DNA of 64,000 nt from Cryptomeria japonica. Taxonomy: Eukaryota; Streptophyta; Pinopsida; Cupressales; Cupressaceae. The translations under genes were made by a program, and so were the position numbers. The stretch is from the NCBI RefSeq assembly GCF_030272615.1, contig NC_081407.1, positions 267,105,574 to 267,169,573 on the forward strand. The letters are read 5' to 3'. The notes under the pieces were generated by a model. That model was given only the letters and a program-made list of their open reading frames with translations, searched no databases and was not told the DNA's origin. This document shows positions 24,136 to 35,421 of the stretch, piece after piece; position 1 is the stretch's first letter; each line of letters begins with the position of its first letter.

Positions 24136-25744
24136 ATAGCATGAATATGTTGGTAATGGAGCTGGATTATCTTTAAAGTCATGTTTGGATCTCTATAAGT
24201 GGATGCATAGTTGATTTAAAGCTAGCACTTCTACATTAATGCTTTTATTGAAAAACAACATCATTTGTTATAAGACCTATTAATTCACCTCATGTACTAC
24301 ACATGTCGTAAAAAAATAGACCAATTTTTCCCTAATTAACTTTCAAAGCCTTTTCGACATACCCATTGCACATCATGAGTGCAATTGCTAGTATATGTAA
24401 TACAAAACTCAGATTTAAGAATAATAATATATATGAATACAATTTAATATGATTAGTTTTATAGTAGTTGAACGGGGTCCAATAGTCGTTATAGCAATTG
24501 TGCGCATAATATCCAATCTTACCACAAATTTATACTATATATTATAAATAAATAGTCCACATGTAAATAAAAAAATAACCAAATGTTGGTCAAAATAGAC
24601 CTATACTTGAACACATAAGAACCTGTAAATGTTATATAAAAAGTACAAATATACATTCATTAACAAGCGAAATACATAGTTTTTTGTTTGAAATAAAATA
24701 TCATAACTATCCACTATAAGTGTGTCATTTAAAAAATAAGATGTTTGAAATAAAATATCATAACTATCCACTATAAGTGTGTCATTTAAAAAATAAGATG
24801 CTCATTTAATAAAATAAGATACTTTCTTAAGCAAGTATTGTTGTCATAGTGAAAAAATAGTATTCCTATGTGTACAACTATTGGGGTAGCAATGTATATT
24901 CATTGGAGCATTTCATATTAATAATTTGTCTTATCACAAATATAAAAGGTGAGCAAAAAAAGTACCTTGTATTTTTCCATGAAATGAGAAGGATTTTCAA
25001 CAAGTTTTAGTGTTCAACTATTGGTTCATTTATGCTGGATATAAGTTGTATTTTATATAACAATGTGTTTTTTCTATAACAGCAAATATTTATTTTTTGT
25101 TCAACTATTAATTCATTTATGTTGGATTTACAAGTTAGATATAACAATTATTTATGGTTACTAATATGTATTTGGTCCATTTATGTTGCATATAAGTTAT
25201 ACTCTAAATAAAAATATGATATTTTACTAACAAGAAATGATATATATTTTTTCAATTACTAGACATTTTTAGATTAAGTTTTGGTCAAATCTTTAAAAAG
25301 TCATTTTTTGGACACTTCGCAGTAGTTGTGTTATTTTGACGAGTTGCATGATGAGTCACGCCTTCAAACCTTAGTTGTAGATAGTTAAGTGTCCATTTTA
25401 CATTTCTAAAAAAAAAATGAAGGTCTTACGATATTCCATGTGACGGCTACATGTTGATGAAGTTAGCCCTAACAACTACTGGTCCCTCTCCCCACAATCG
25501 TTATAACAATTGTACACATTATAGAAAGCCTAACTCCTCATATTAAACTGAGAAGAAAGCCCACCCCTAACTTAGTTAGCCCTAACTAAGTTTTATTAAA
25601 TCAGATTCCCTTGAAAAGAAAGCCTAAAAACTTAATATTTTGAAGCTGGATGGCAACATGCAGCATGATTCCCTCCAGCAAAACTTACAAATTGAACTTC
25701 TGTACTTTTTGGTTTTGTTTACGAATCTCATTTATTAACCCCTT
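24136..25744. other. AT-rich intergenic DNA upstream of the UGT gene
   Basis: No gene is seen. A perfect 57-bp tandem duplication occupies 24686-24799 (unit starts GTTTGAAATAAAATATCATA). Two stretches near 25000-25250 repeat the phrase CATTTATGTTGGATATAAGTT with variation. The last ~130 bases form the likely promoter of the UGT gene. Confidence 0.6.
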
Positions 25745-25752
25745 TTTTAAAA

Positions 25753-25759
25753 TATAAAA
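25753..25759 (+). promoter_or_regulatory. Candidate TATA box of the UGT gene
   Basis: TATAAAA lies 115 bases upstream of the chosen ATG, which leaves a 5' leader of about 80-90 bases if transcription starts ~30 bases downstream. It is the best match in the region, but the surrounding DNA is AT-rich, so chance occurrence is possible. Confidence 0.35.
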
Positions 25760-25873
25760 TGAGTTCGATATTTCTCTACTCGTATGATATTTGGTAATCA
25801 GAGATCACTCTGATAGCAGGAATTTAAATTGTTTTGAATTGAAAACTGGGAGAGATTAGTGTTACTGCACAGA

Positions 25874-27310
25874 ATGGATTCAGACAAAAGTGGTAGTAGA
25901 AAATTACATGTATTGGTGGTGTCATATCCTGCACAGGGCCATCTGAATCAGCTGCTGCATTTCTCCAGAGCAATTGCAGAGAGAGGAGGGATCACTGTAA
26001 CATTTGCAGCCACATCCACCCATATTCACCAAGTCCTGCAGCGTCTTGATGGGTGGGATCCACAGAGCTTTGATATTCAGTTCAAGGAATTGCCCATGCC
26101 CATGCGCATGCCCAATCTCTCTGTTGGGGAACTAGATCTTCAAACCAGTCACACTTTCCCTCTTCATTTGATTCCCCTGTTTGAAGCCCTGGAGGATTTC
26201 CTAAACCCATTTCTTGATCTCTTAATGGGCAAAATCTGCTCAGAGAGTAATAACAGGGTAGTGCTAGTCTATGATGCAGGAATGGCATGGATTCAAGCAT
26301 TGGCCACCAAATATGGAATTCCTGCTTATGTATTCATCCCTGCTGGAGCCTATCAGACCCTCTGGTTTGCCTATAAGTTAAGCGGGCAGACTGCTCCATT
26401 GCCCCCTGTTAACATATCACTCAAGCGGTGCCTTCCTGAAAGACACCTAGAGTTTGTGAGTCGCCAAAGTTGTCTGCGAGAGTTTGCCAAGGGCCAAATC
26501 TTGAACACCTGCTCTGCAATGGAGTCGAAATTCATTAGTCGACTCAGAGAGGAAAGGATCTTCTGTGGCAAACCTGTGTGGACATTGGGTCCTCTTCTTC
26601 CACCCACTTTCTTCAATGAAGATCCATGTTCACAAACACAGAGAGCAGATAGAGAGTGCATGAGATGGTTAGATAGGCAGCTTCCCCAATCTGTTGTCTA
26701 TGTTTCATTCGGCACCATGTCCTGCTTCCCTGTGTTGCAGATCCGAGAGCTCGCCGAGGGATTGGAGCGAAGTCGATTGGCTTTCTTGTGGGTGCTCAGA
26801 ATTCCTGATGGTGCACATTTTTCCACAGAAGGGCAGTCGGATTGGATTAGCAAATGTCTGCCTGAAGGGTATGAGGGGCGATTGGGCGGTCGAGGTTTCA
26901 TTGCAGGGGATTGGGTTCCTCAACTTGAGATCTTATTTCATAAGGCAATAGGGGGATTTTTATCACATTGTGGGTGGAATTCGACTGTGGAGAGCATCAG
27001 TGCGGGAGTGCCCATGGTGGCCTGGCCTCTACATTCGGACCAGTTTGCCAACAGTGCCCTAATAGAGGAGGAATTGAAGGTGGGTGTGCAGGTGAAGGAA
27101 TGGAGAAATGCAGAGGAGAATGAGTTGGTTAGTGCGGAAGAGGTGGAGAAAGGCCTGAAAAGGTTGATGATAAGTGAGGAGGGAATGCAAATGAGAAAGA
27201 TGGCGCAGGAATTGAGAGATGAAGCTCGGAGAGCAGTGGGTGAAGGAGGATCTTCGTTGAAAGATTTGGATTCACTTATCTCTCACTCCTCTGGACAATT
27301 TAGCAGTTAG
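25874..27310 (+). CDS. UDP-glycosyltransferase, zeatin O-glucosyltransferase-like
   Basis: An intact single-exon frame encodes 478 residues, the usual length for plant family-1 glycosyltransferases, which move sugar from a UDP-sugar to small acceptors in the cytosol. The N-terminal domain has the PAQGHLNQ motif with the catalytic His at residue 23 and the partner Asp at 134 in VVLVYDAGMAW. The C-terminal domain has a complete 44-residue PSPG sugar-donor box at 347-390, from Trp to Gln, with HCGWNS at its centre. The final Asp-Gln pair favours UDP-glucose. PAQGHLNQLLH, TSTHIHQ and DAGMAWIQALA are typical of group O enzymes such as zeatin O-glucosyltransferases, which inactivate cytokinins reversibly. 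The acceptor cannot be told from sequence alone. I chose the ATG at 25874; the frame is open five codons further upstream but has no earlier ATG. No stop or frameshift is present, so it is the only gene here that looks functional. Confidence 0.93.
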   Translation: MDSDKSGSRKLHVLVVSYPAQGHLNQLLHFSRAIAERGGITVTFAATSTHIHQVLQRLDGWDPQSFDIQFKELPMPMRMPNLSVGELDLQTSHTFPLHLIPLFEALEDFLNPFLDLLMGKICSESNNRVVLVYDAGMAWIQALATKYGIPAYVFIPAGAYQTLWFAYKLSGQTAPLPPVNISLKRCLPERHLEFVSRQSCLREFAKGQILNTCSAMESKFISRLREERIFCGKPVWTLGPLLPPTFFNEDPCSQTQRADRECMRWLDRQLPQSVVYVSFGTMSCFPVLQIRELAEGLERSRLAFLWVLRIPDGAHFSTEGQSDWISKCLPEGYEGRLGGRGFIAGDWVPQLEILFHKAIGGFLSHCGWNSTVESISAGVPMVAWPLHSDQFANSALIEEELKVGVQVKEWRNAEENELVSAEEVEKGLKRLMISEEGMQMRKMAQELRDEARRAVGEGGSSLKDLDSLISHSSGQFSS

Positions 27311-27427
27311 ATCAACCAGGATTGGATCCATTTCAATAATTGGGTTTGTGGCATTTCTCTCCCGGGTGACAGGTCCCATTCATCTGCAGGGTAGAAGAGA
27401 GCCATTCAAGCGAGGTATTCAAATAGC

Positions 27428-27530
27428 GTAGCAAGTTAAGTGAGTTTAATCTTAAAGAAATTTTATACTTCAGAGTGTTTGAGTTGTAGTAGTATTAGGA
27501 TGGGTGACTTTCGGAGAGGACTCAATACTT
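27428..27530 (+). pseudogene. 5S rRNA-like degenerate fragment
   Basis: The segment 27486-27508 reads GTAGTAGTATTAGGATGGGT plus GAC and matches the conserved 3' half of plant 5S rRNA (AGTAGTACTAGGATGGGTGAC) with one difference. A looser match continues to GGACTC at 27522. Upstream, AGCAAGTTAAGTGAGTTTAA recalls the AAGTTAAGCGTGCTTGG part but is displaced by extra sequence. It is therefore not a working 5S gene. Cassandra-type terminal-repeat elements carry 5S-derived sequence in their LTRs, and 5S-derived SINEs also exist; either could be the source. It lies 120 bases after the UGT stop codon. Confidence 0.45.
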
Positions 27531-29540
27531 CACCTCTTGAACATCTCTTTGATTGAATGAGTGTTAAGTGTGTCATTCATTCTCATGAGTACTACATAGT
27601 TGAATCATGATAGTAATATCATAATTTGACTTGTGAAAAACATCTCCTACTTATTGATATGTAATATTCTTTCTTACTCAAATGAAAAACGGGAATGCGA
27701 ACTATTTAATCGTGAGTATCATTGATCTTAAATGACTAATTGTGTGAAAATTATGTAAAGATATCGTGAATCCACAATTGTGGTGACTATTGCACCCACA
27801 CTTGAATATATATTTACTCTGAAATAACCTTGCATTTCTTTTATGCTTAATGTTTAAGAAGATAGAGTCAAAGATGAAGGAACTATTGATTTTTATCCGA
27901 TAACTTGGAGAGTCTTTGTTGGAGAGGAAGATGGCATGTGAGTGCAGTTTGTAATATCAATTAAAGTAGCAGATGCATCAACATATATAAGAATGAAAGA
28001 GATAAAATATTGATGGAAATGTAAGCTGAAGTTTTAGTAATTCAATATCAATATTCTTAAAATTGATGAAAAAATTATATGTAATGATAAAGTTTGTATA
28101 TTTATGTTAATTTTTAATCATCTATTATAGAAGGTGATGGCATGTGAGTGCAGTTTGTACTACCAATTGAAGTAGCATGCATCAATATATAAGAACAAAA
28201 GAGATTTTTTTTTATGGAAATGCAACCTAAATTTTTAGTCAATGATTTTTAAACTGGTGAAAAAATTATGTGTAATGGTGAAATTTGTATATTTATGTTA
28301 ACTTTTACTTAGTTTTGGATTTATTTTGATTGAATGTTTTAATACAAGAATGCATATTAATAAATAGGGAATGTCTTTAAGTACCTAAACATTTGTGTGA
28401 TTAATTATTATGTGTTGGTATTTAAAGGTATTCAATATGTATTAACTCACATCCAATTCATACATAGAAATAATTGAAAATCATGCGTATTAAAAAGAAT
28501 AAACATTATAGGAATACTTTGGATTGGAGAATTAAAAGGAATCTAGTGGATCGACTTAGAAGAAACAAGCCTTTTTGAGATGAAAATTTCCTCAAAGTAT
28601 TTTTTAATATCACAAGTTCTTAACAATCAATGAGGAGTAAAAATCACATTGAGTTGGATAGAAATTTGCATTGTATCAAATTAAGTATATATGTTAGAGA
28701 TTATATCCACTGACTTGAAATTATCCAAGTTACAAATTCAACCCATGGAGATTGACAAATTTGTGTAGAATTTTAGGTAACTTGAATAGACTAAGGTCTT
28801 CTATTTTCATGTGCCAAAGTGGTGACTTAGTTCTGTGGCATTAAGCTTATAATTATCATAGATTAAAGAGCTAAGTACATCTATCTCTTTGCATTTAATT
28901 TTCTTATATTAGTATTGATTTATAGTCTTTATTGTCCCTAATTGCCATTTTATTTCTTTATGCACCTTTACATTTTTAGCGAACCTCTCCAATCTTATAC
29001 TCTTTAAGATTATATTGTCATTGATTTTACAATTTTTTACTAGTTCCTGCCATGGCAGAATACTATAGCAATCATTATTTTTTAAATGGCTTAAATAGTT
29101 ATTAATCTTTATCCTTCCCAACCAATCAATTTTTAAAAAATTTCAAACTCAAATAATTTTTTATCTTTTCAAAAGTTAACATGCAAATTTTTTAGCAAAA
29201 GTTATTTAAAAATTGATTTATTTGTCATATGATTGGTCTATATTATTTTCAATAGGGATAAAATTCAATTTTTGTTAACAAAAAATACAAAATAATTACA
29301 TCAGCAAATATCAAATCATCTTTTTACTTCAATTTATTAAATTAAATGTTAGACTAACATTAAAAACAACAAGTATATAACCACTATCCAAATGTAAACA
29401 ATAAAATTGATAAATATTTTAATATAAAAAAAAATCACGCCAATCTCATCGTACCAGAGGATTTACATGAACCCATGAGAAGATTTACAAACCATTAAAT
29501 TCAGTCTGACAGAGGCCATACTTTCAGGCTGTAGCTATTC
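27531..29540. other. AT-rich intergenic DNA with a ~207-bp direct duplication
   Basis: Two related copies begin at about 27933 and 28139 (GGCATGTGAGTGCAGTTTGTA...), each running through ATATAAGAA...AAAGAGAT and GTTTGTATATTTATGTTAA. The rest is single-copy-looking AT-rich DNA with short unrecognised frames. Confidence 0.55.
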
Positions 29541-30540
29541 TAGCTCCAAAACGACATGCCTTGCCATGATGAGGCTCCAAAATCGCATGCCTCCTATGAT
29601 GCCATGAGAGACGTTCTGGGACCTACCATCTCTGACGTGGAGGTATGTTGCTATTTTGTGGTTGACAGAAAGCATTTGCACGCGGCTAACATTTGTCGGC
29701 CACTCTCACGGTCACGGGCACAACTACAATTTGTTTTGAATTTTAAAATCTTCCTCCCGCCCAACACATTTCAAAAATCCCTCCCGCTCAATACATTTCA
29801 AACATCCTTCCTACTGTTTTCATTTTATTTTTTTCATTTCAAAAATTTGAAAGCAGATACGGTAGCGGGTGACAATAAGGCTAGTACTGGTTTTCTTTAA
29901 AATATCCCTCTTCAGCTGTTCGTCCACCATTTTTGCACCTCCTTTCCTGCCATTTTTATGCCGATCCAGGTAAATTGTTTTTTGTTTTCTTTTGTATAAA
30001 TGTTTTGTATTTCATAAATTGGTTGAGTATTGATACTAATGTGATTTGTCTTTGTGATCAGCCCAGAGTTGCTAGTTAGCATCGTGTGGTCGGATGTATC
30101 TTTGCCTATTCCAAGATGCAAAAATCGAGCTTTTGTAAGTCTTGGAGCCATAATATCTCCATGTTGGCTTATCTATTCTATTACATAAATGTATTTGAAG
30201 AGTTTTCATTGGTTCTCAAAATTTGTGGAAGAATTTTGAGAACATGTATGACTTTGTTCATGTATTTGAACTAGTTTGGTGAGTGATATTCCTTATTCAC
30301 TCCTTAGAAAATAGTGTAAAGAGGGAGAATTTTTTTCTGCTTTTTGTTCTATGGTGATTTCATGTAGGTATACTGCAATACAGAGAATTTATTAGATTAC
30401 ATTTCTTGTGTGAAGGATTATCCCATGTTCACTATCGTTGTGAGTTACAGAAGATTCAAAGGGACAAAATAATGGATTTGTGGATAAAATTCAATTTGGA
30501 TCTTACAAATTACTTGCACAAGAATCAAGAGATTGTTGGA
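29541..30540. other. No recognisable gene; possible 5' region of the H3 pseudogene
   Basis: A 114-codon frame at 29556-29900 (+) matches nothing I know. Sequence near 29975 reads CCAGGTAAATTG, a possible 5' splice site in a former untranslated region, which would suit the exon-intron remains of the H3 pseudogene downstream. This is speculative. Confidence 0.3.
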
Positions 30541-30903
30541 TTTTTATTGAAGCAGGTAGCCAGGAAGATAGTGGGAGGAAAAGCTCTATCAGGTAAAAGT
30601 GAGTTGGTGATGGTGGCTCCTTTATTTGAGGGATTATAGAAAAAATCTCAGAAATTAAAGATCGATTCTGCCATCAAAATGGGTCATTACCACAAGTCAA
30701 GATAATTGGTGTTAAGTTGTTGTTAATATTTCTTTAAAGATTTTCATTTTCAAAACTCTATTGGTTTGGCTTTGCAGGAGGTGGGTGAGATTTATAGTGT
30801 GGGAATGTTTGAGGATGATAACCTCTATACACATAATGAGAAGAGGGTTCCTCTCGTAACCAAGGACATGTAAATTGTAAGAAGGATAAGGGATTTCATT
30901 TGA
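30541..30903 (+). pseudogene. Histone H3 pseudogene with retained intron
   Basis: At 30550 the sequence reads KQVARKIVGGKA, matching the histone H3 tail KQTARKSTGGKA, and continues imperfectly to PLFEGL*KKSQK at about 30655, in the place of PTTGGVKKPHR. A non-coding stretch ending TTTGCAG (30777) follows. Then EVGEIYSVGMFEDDNL... to KDM*IVRRIRDFI* (30778-30903) aligns with the H3 end EAAEAYLVGLFEDTNL...KDIQLARRIRGERA. The splice-acceptor-like CAG sits exactly before the EAAEAY block, as I recall for the last intron of plant H3.3 genes. So this is probably a decayed copy of an intron-containing H3 gene, not a processed pseudogene. The start codon, the central alpha-helical part (about 45-50 residues) and one Gln codon (now TAA at 30871) are lost. 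Confidence 0.75.
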
Positions 30904-31298
30904 TAGTTTTTTTTGTGGTTTTAATGGAACAACAAAATCTTCAAGTGGTCTATGATGGTGAATTTTTTTTGTAGTACTCTTGTGTTAAGTTGAGGGCATA
31001 TACTGAGATTTTCCTTGCCAGAGATGAATATGGGTGTGATTTTGTTTGTTAACTTTGTTGGCTCTATACACATAATGAGAAGAGGGTTCCTCTCATAACC
31101 AAGGACATGTAAATTGTAAGAAGGATAAGGGATTTCATTTGATAGTTTTTTCTGTGGTTTTAATGGAACGACAAAATCTTCAAGTGGTCTATGATGGTGA
31201 ATATTTTTTGCAGTACTCTTGTGTTAAGTTGAGGGCATATACTGAGATTTTCCTTGCCAGAGATGAATATGGGTGTGATTTTGTTTGTTAACTTTGTT
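30823..31298 (+). repeat. 238-bp tandem duplication including the H3 last exon
   Basis: Copy 1 is 30823-31060 and copy 2 is 31061-31298, with very few differences. The second copy repeats LYTHNEKRVPL.TKDM*IVRRIR, with Ile for Val in KRVPL(I/V)TKDM. High similarity implies the duplication is younger than the stop codons they share. Confidence 0.85.
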
Positions 31299-31935
31299 GG
31301 TGACCACAATTTTAACTACATGCACTTAAGCTTCACTAAGAATGGTTAAATATTAAATTTATTTTTTCTCTCTTGAAAAGAGGAGGGTTATTTTTCATTT
31401 TTGTGAATATGATGTTATAGTGTGGATTGTAACCAATTCTCAAAGTTTTGGTATAAGATTATGTTTGTTTAATTTAGAAAAATTGTGTTTGTAAAAGTGA
31501 ATAGTGGAAATTTTCAAGGATAAGGAAATAGTTGAAGAATATCTCAAAAAATGATATGAAATGTAATGCCAAGGGAAACCCAAATATATTCTTGATTTAA
31601 ATAAGTTTACACAAACTCAACCTCACTCATAAATTGATTTTTTCTTTTTTAAAGTGCATACAGTAAAATTTAAAGGGTAAACTAGTTTTTTAATTTTAAT
31701 TAGTTTTTGAATGGTTTTCTTCTATTAAATAGGGATTATAAATCTCCATAGGTTGGAAAAATCCTATACATTTTGCTGCTTAAAAATATGCCAATCAAAT
31801 ATTTAGATATTCTTGTTCGTACTGAATATCTATCTTTTAGATCTTTTATTTTTGCTACTAAAGTGTTTATAAACAATCATTACTTCATTTATTATTATTC
31901 TCTTTCAATTTAGTGAATAGTTTTTCAAACATATT
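31299..31935. other. AT-rich intergenic DNA, no gene
   Basis: No reading frame, tandem repeat or recognisable element was seen. Confidence 0.5.
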
Positions 31936-32208
31936 GATGCTCTGCAAAAAGGATTAGAAAATTTGTTTGATGGCAACACACACAAGAGCACAAGAAACAA
32001 ACGTTAGTGTTAGCAAAAAAAGATTATCCTAAACAGGCATATCAAGAGAGATATTAAGCATGAAATAGAAAGTGATGCTCTGCAAAAGAGGGTTAGAAAA
32101 TCTGTTCGAAGACAACACACACACACACAAGAGCAAAAATGTTAGTGTTAGCAAGAAAAGATTATTCTAAACATGCATATCAAAAGAGATACTAAAAGCA
32201 TGAGAGAA
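31936..32208. repeat. 138-bp tandem duplication
   Basis: Copies begin at 31936 and 32074 (GATGCTCTGCAAAA...) and run through AACACACACAAGAGCA...GTTAGTGTTAGCAA to GCATATCAA-AGAGATA. They abut the first LTR-like block and may be its damaged edge. Confidence 0.7.
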
Positions 32209-33482
32209 TATTTAACTAGAGAAGTAAATATGATGAGGCATCTCCAAATGCCTCCTAACATGCTCTTAACTCCTTCTCCTTTGTTCCTCTCCTCTCCAAG
32301 TTCCAAACTAGTGTAGCTCTCAACAACTTTTTGCACTATGGATGCTTATGGAGGTTTGAGATTGAAGTATTTGCTCTAAATGTGAATAAAAAGCTAATAC
32401 TAGATGCTATGATGCTAAAATGATTTATTTTAAACCAAAGTGACAAGATATTAGTGATTTATGCTAAATGCTCTCTAAAATTCTCTATAACTTAGATGCA
32501 TACAAGTTTTCAGGATCTGGATTATGAAGAAATGGGCTCTATTTATAGGAAAAATGGAGCAATGGATGGTTGAGATTGAGTAATCTCAACAAGGTTAGGA
32601 TTGAATGATATTCAATCCATGTGATGGCTTTCAACCCAATCCCAGGATGACAAGTGTCAATGTGAGATAGGTTGAGAGGAGAAGGAATAAGCATTAAATG
32701 CTTGACATGACCCGAGAGTTAACTTGGGAGTTAAGGTCAAGGTTAGGTTGAATGAATAAATTCTTTATTCAAAGAATAAAGCTTTTATCCAATGAATAAA
32801 CTTTTGTGCAAAGGCAAAAGGGATAACCATGGTCAAAGCAATAAATGTTTGAGACACATGAGTGCAAGTTGAAATAACCATAAATGGTTATGTAAGAGTC
32901 ATAAATGGTCATGTAAGAGCCATTAGTGGTCTTGGAAGACTTTGGAGGTTAAATTGTTGAACACACAAAGCATTAAATGCTTTTCAAAGACTTTGAAGTC
33001 TTTGAGAAGTGACTCCAAGTTGCTTAGGAATGTGACAATAATTAGGGGGTGGATTAGGCTAATTAGGAAGGGGTTAGAAGAATCTAGAAGGGGTTTAGGA
33101 ATGCAAGTGGATTTGGTGGGTGAGGGAAAATAAGATTTTTATTTAAAAATAAATTAATTTATTTCAATAAATGTGTGCAAGTTGCATTTGTAGGAAAATG
33201 CAAGTGGGGGGGATAAATGATTTAAATAAATATTTTATTTAATTTATTTAAAAGAGGAAAGAGGATTAAATTGAATAAATAGAATTTATTCATTTAATTG
33301 ATTTGTGAATTTGGTTTAATGAATAAAATAAAATAAATTGAATAATTTATTTAATTAATAGGAGAATGCTTGAAGATGAATTAATTAAATGTTAATTTAA
33401 TTAACTGATGGCTTAGTGGATTTTTAATCAAATAAATACGAAATATTCATTTAATTAAAATGGACAAATTTATGTGACTACA
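32190..33482 (-). repeat. LTR-like repeat A, antisense
   Basis: This block is related along most of its length to 33483-35168 in the same orientation. Read on the minus strand, both begin TGTAGTCACATAAAT (33482 and 35168). Block A has a TATA-like CTATAAATAG on the minus strand near 32545, consistent with an LTR promoter. Block A ends directly where B begins, with no primer-binding site or polypurine tract between, so this is either an LTR-LTR tandem left after recombination or a segmental duplication. A short ORF at 32942-33133 is not a gene. Confidence 0.55.
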
Positions 33483-35168
33483 GAAAGCATACAAATATAG
33501 AATAGATAAACTATACTCCTCCAAATGCTAATCAAGATGCTCATAGTTGCTCCTCCCTTGTTCCTCTCCTCTCCAAGTTCCACATGAGTGTAGCTCTCAG
33601 CTTTTAGCACTAGCCATGGATGCCATATGGAGATTCAAGATGGTTGAAAATGATAAACAAATGCTATGCAAGTGTAGATAGTGATGCTATGAAAAAGCTC
33701 TATGCTAATACCAGTATAACAAAAATACTCTAATGCTTCCTTTTTTGCTTGAGGAGAAGGGTTCTATTTACAGAAGAAATGGGGAAATGAAGGGTTAAGA
33801 TTGAGCAATTTTAACAAGGGTTAGGATTGAAAGATATTCAATCCATGTGATACTTTCAACCCAATCCCATGTTGACAAGTGTCACCATGAGGAGGCTTGA
33901 GAGGAGAGATAAGGAGCATTAAATGCTTGAGGGGACATGATGGTTACCCTAGGGGGTTGGGTTAGGGTTAGGTTAATGGATATTCTTTTTATCCAAGGGA
34001 TAAATGAATGTGCAAGGGTTAAATGGTTACCTTAGTCAAAGAAATAAATGCTTTGAAGAGACCCATGAGTCAAAAGGATGGTTAAGTTAGAGGAAAGTCT
34101 CTAACCAAAGGTAAAAGGTGAGTTAACCATAAATGGTTATGTAAGAGCCTTTAATGGTTTGGAAGACTTTAGAGGTTAACCATTTGAAGACATAAAGCCT
34201 TTAATGGTTATTGAAGACTTTGGAGGTTTTTGAGAAGTGACTTCCTTTTATTTAGGAATGTGACAATGATTAGGATGGGATTATGCTAATTAGAAGGAGT
34301 TAGAAGAATCTAGAAGGGATTTAGGCATGCAACTGGATTTTGTAGGAGAATGCAAGTGGGAGGAATTTTGGGATTTTCAATTGAAATAAAATCATTTATT
34401 TCAATTAAATGGTGTAATTTATATTTGGATAGATATTTAAATAAATATTTATTTATTTAAATGTGAATGTGAATTTTGGATTTTATTTAAATAAATCTTA
34501 ATTTATTTACATGAGAAAAAGGAAAATAAAGCATTAAATGCTTGAAGACTTTGAGGGAAACCATTAAAGGCTTAAGAAGACTCTAGAAGGAAGCTATTAA
34601 GTTTGAAGACTTTAAGGGAAACCATTAAAGGCTTGAGAAGACTCTAGAAGGAAGCCATTGAGTTTGAAGACTTTAAGGAAAACCATTAAAGGCTTGATAA
34701 AACTATAGAAGGAAGCCACTAAGTTTGAAAACTTTAAGGGAAACCATTAAAGGTTTCAAGTGGGTGAGGATAAATAGGATTTTAAATAAATAATTTATTT
34801 ATTTAAAATAGTTGTGCAACTTGTATTTGTAGGAAAATGCAAGTGGGCGGAGGATAAAGGTGATTTAAATAAATGTTAATTTATTTAAATGTGAGAGATG
34901 AGATTTTGGGGGATTTAAATAAATATTAATTTATTTAAATGTGAGAGAAAATTTAATTAAACAAATATGATTTATTTATTTATTTAATGGTCTGAATTTG
35001 GTTAAGTGAATAAAATAAAATAAATTGAATAATTTATTTAATTAATAGGAGAAGAGGGTTAAGATGAATTAATTAAATATTAATTTTATTAATTATTGAT
35101 AGATGGTTAAATAATCAAATAAATACTAAATATTCATTTAATTAAGTGGACAGATTTATGTGACTACA
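33483..35168 (-). repeat. LTR-like repeat B, antisense, with internal expansion
   Basis: This is the second head-to-tail copy of block A (shared phrases: TTGTTCCTCTCCTCTCCAAG, then ...GTGTAGCTCTCA, ...TTCAATCCATGTGAT, and the end TTTATGTGACTACA). It is about 400 bases longer than A, mostly through a 62-bp tandem expansion near 34540-34760 and extra AAATAAAT-rich DNA. The TATA-like site of copy A is changed here (CTGTAAATAG on the minus strand). Non-coding. Confidence 0.55.
34535..34760. repeat. 62-bp tandem repeat, about 3.5 copies
   Basis: The unit GGGAAACCATTAAAGGCTTG... with AGACTCTAGAAGGAAGC starts near 34554, 34616, 34678 and 34738. It is absent from block A, so it expanded after the two blocks separated. 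Confidence 0.85.
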
Positions 35169-35416
35169 CATATAAATCACCATCAATTAATATCTATAAT
35201 TATGGAAATTGTCATGGAGGCTTAAATTTTATGACTATATGATCTTATATTTATGGATTATTTTGAATAAAATGCAATTAAAATTTTAAGAGCTATATTT
35301 CATAAACAAAAAGATTTTGTATTAACTACCAAAAAATATTTAGATTATAGTAGAATTTATATATCTATTCTTAAATATATATTTTAATAGTTGAAAAGTA
35401 ACTTTGCATAAATAAC

Positions 35417-35421
35417 CATCA
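35417..35421. repeat. Target-site duplication CATCA, left copy
   Basis: CATCA at 35417-35421 directly precedes the solo LTR and is repeated at 36799-36803 directly after it. Confidence 0.85.

Noticed and set aside
25859-25873. Upstream extension of the UGT frame from GTG
   Set aside because: The extra five codons lack an ATG, and the ATG at 25874 gives the usual short lead before the first beta strand of family-1 glycosyltransferases.
26082-26923. Antisense and shifted frames of 67-96 codons inside the UGT gene
   Set aside because: These are shadows of the real coding frame without domains.
27428-27530. Functional 5S rRNA gene
   Set aside because: Only the 3' half matches well, the spacing is wrong, and no complete 120-base 5S sequence or tandem cluster is present.
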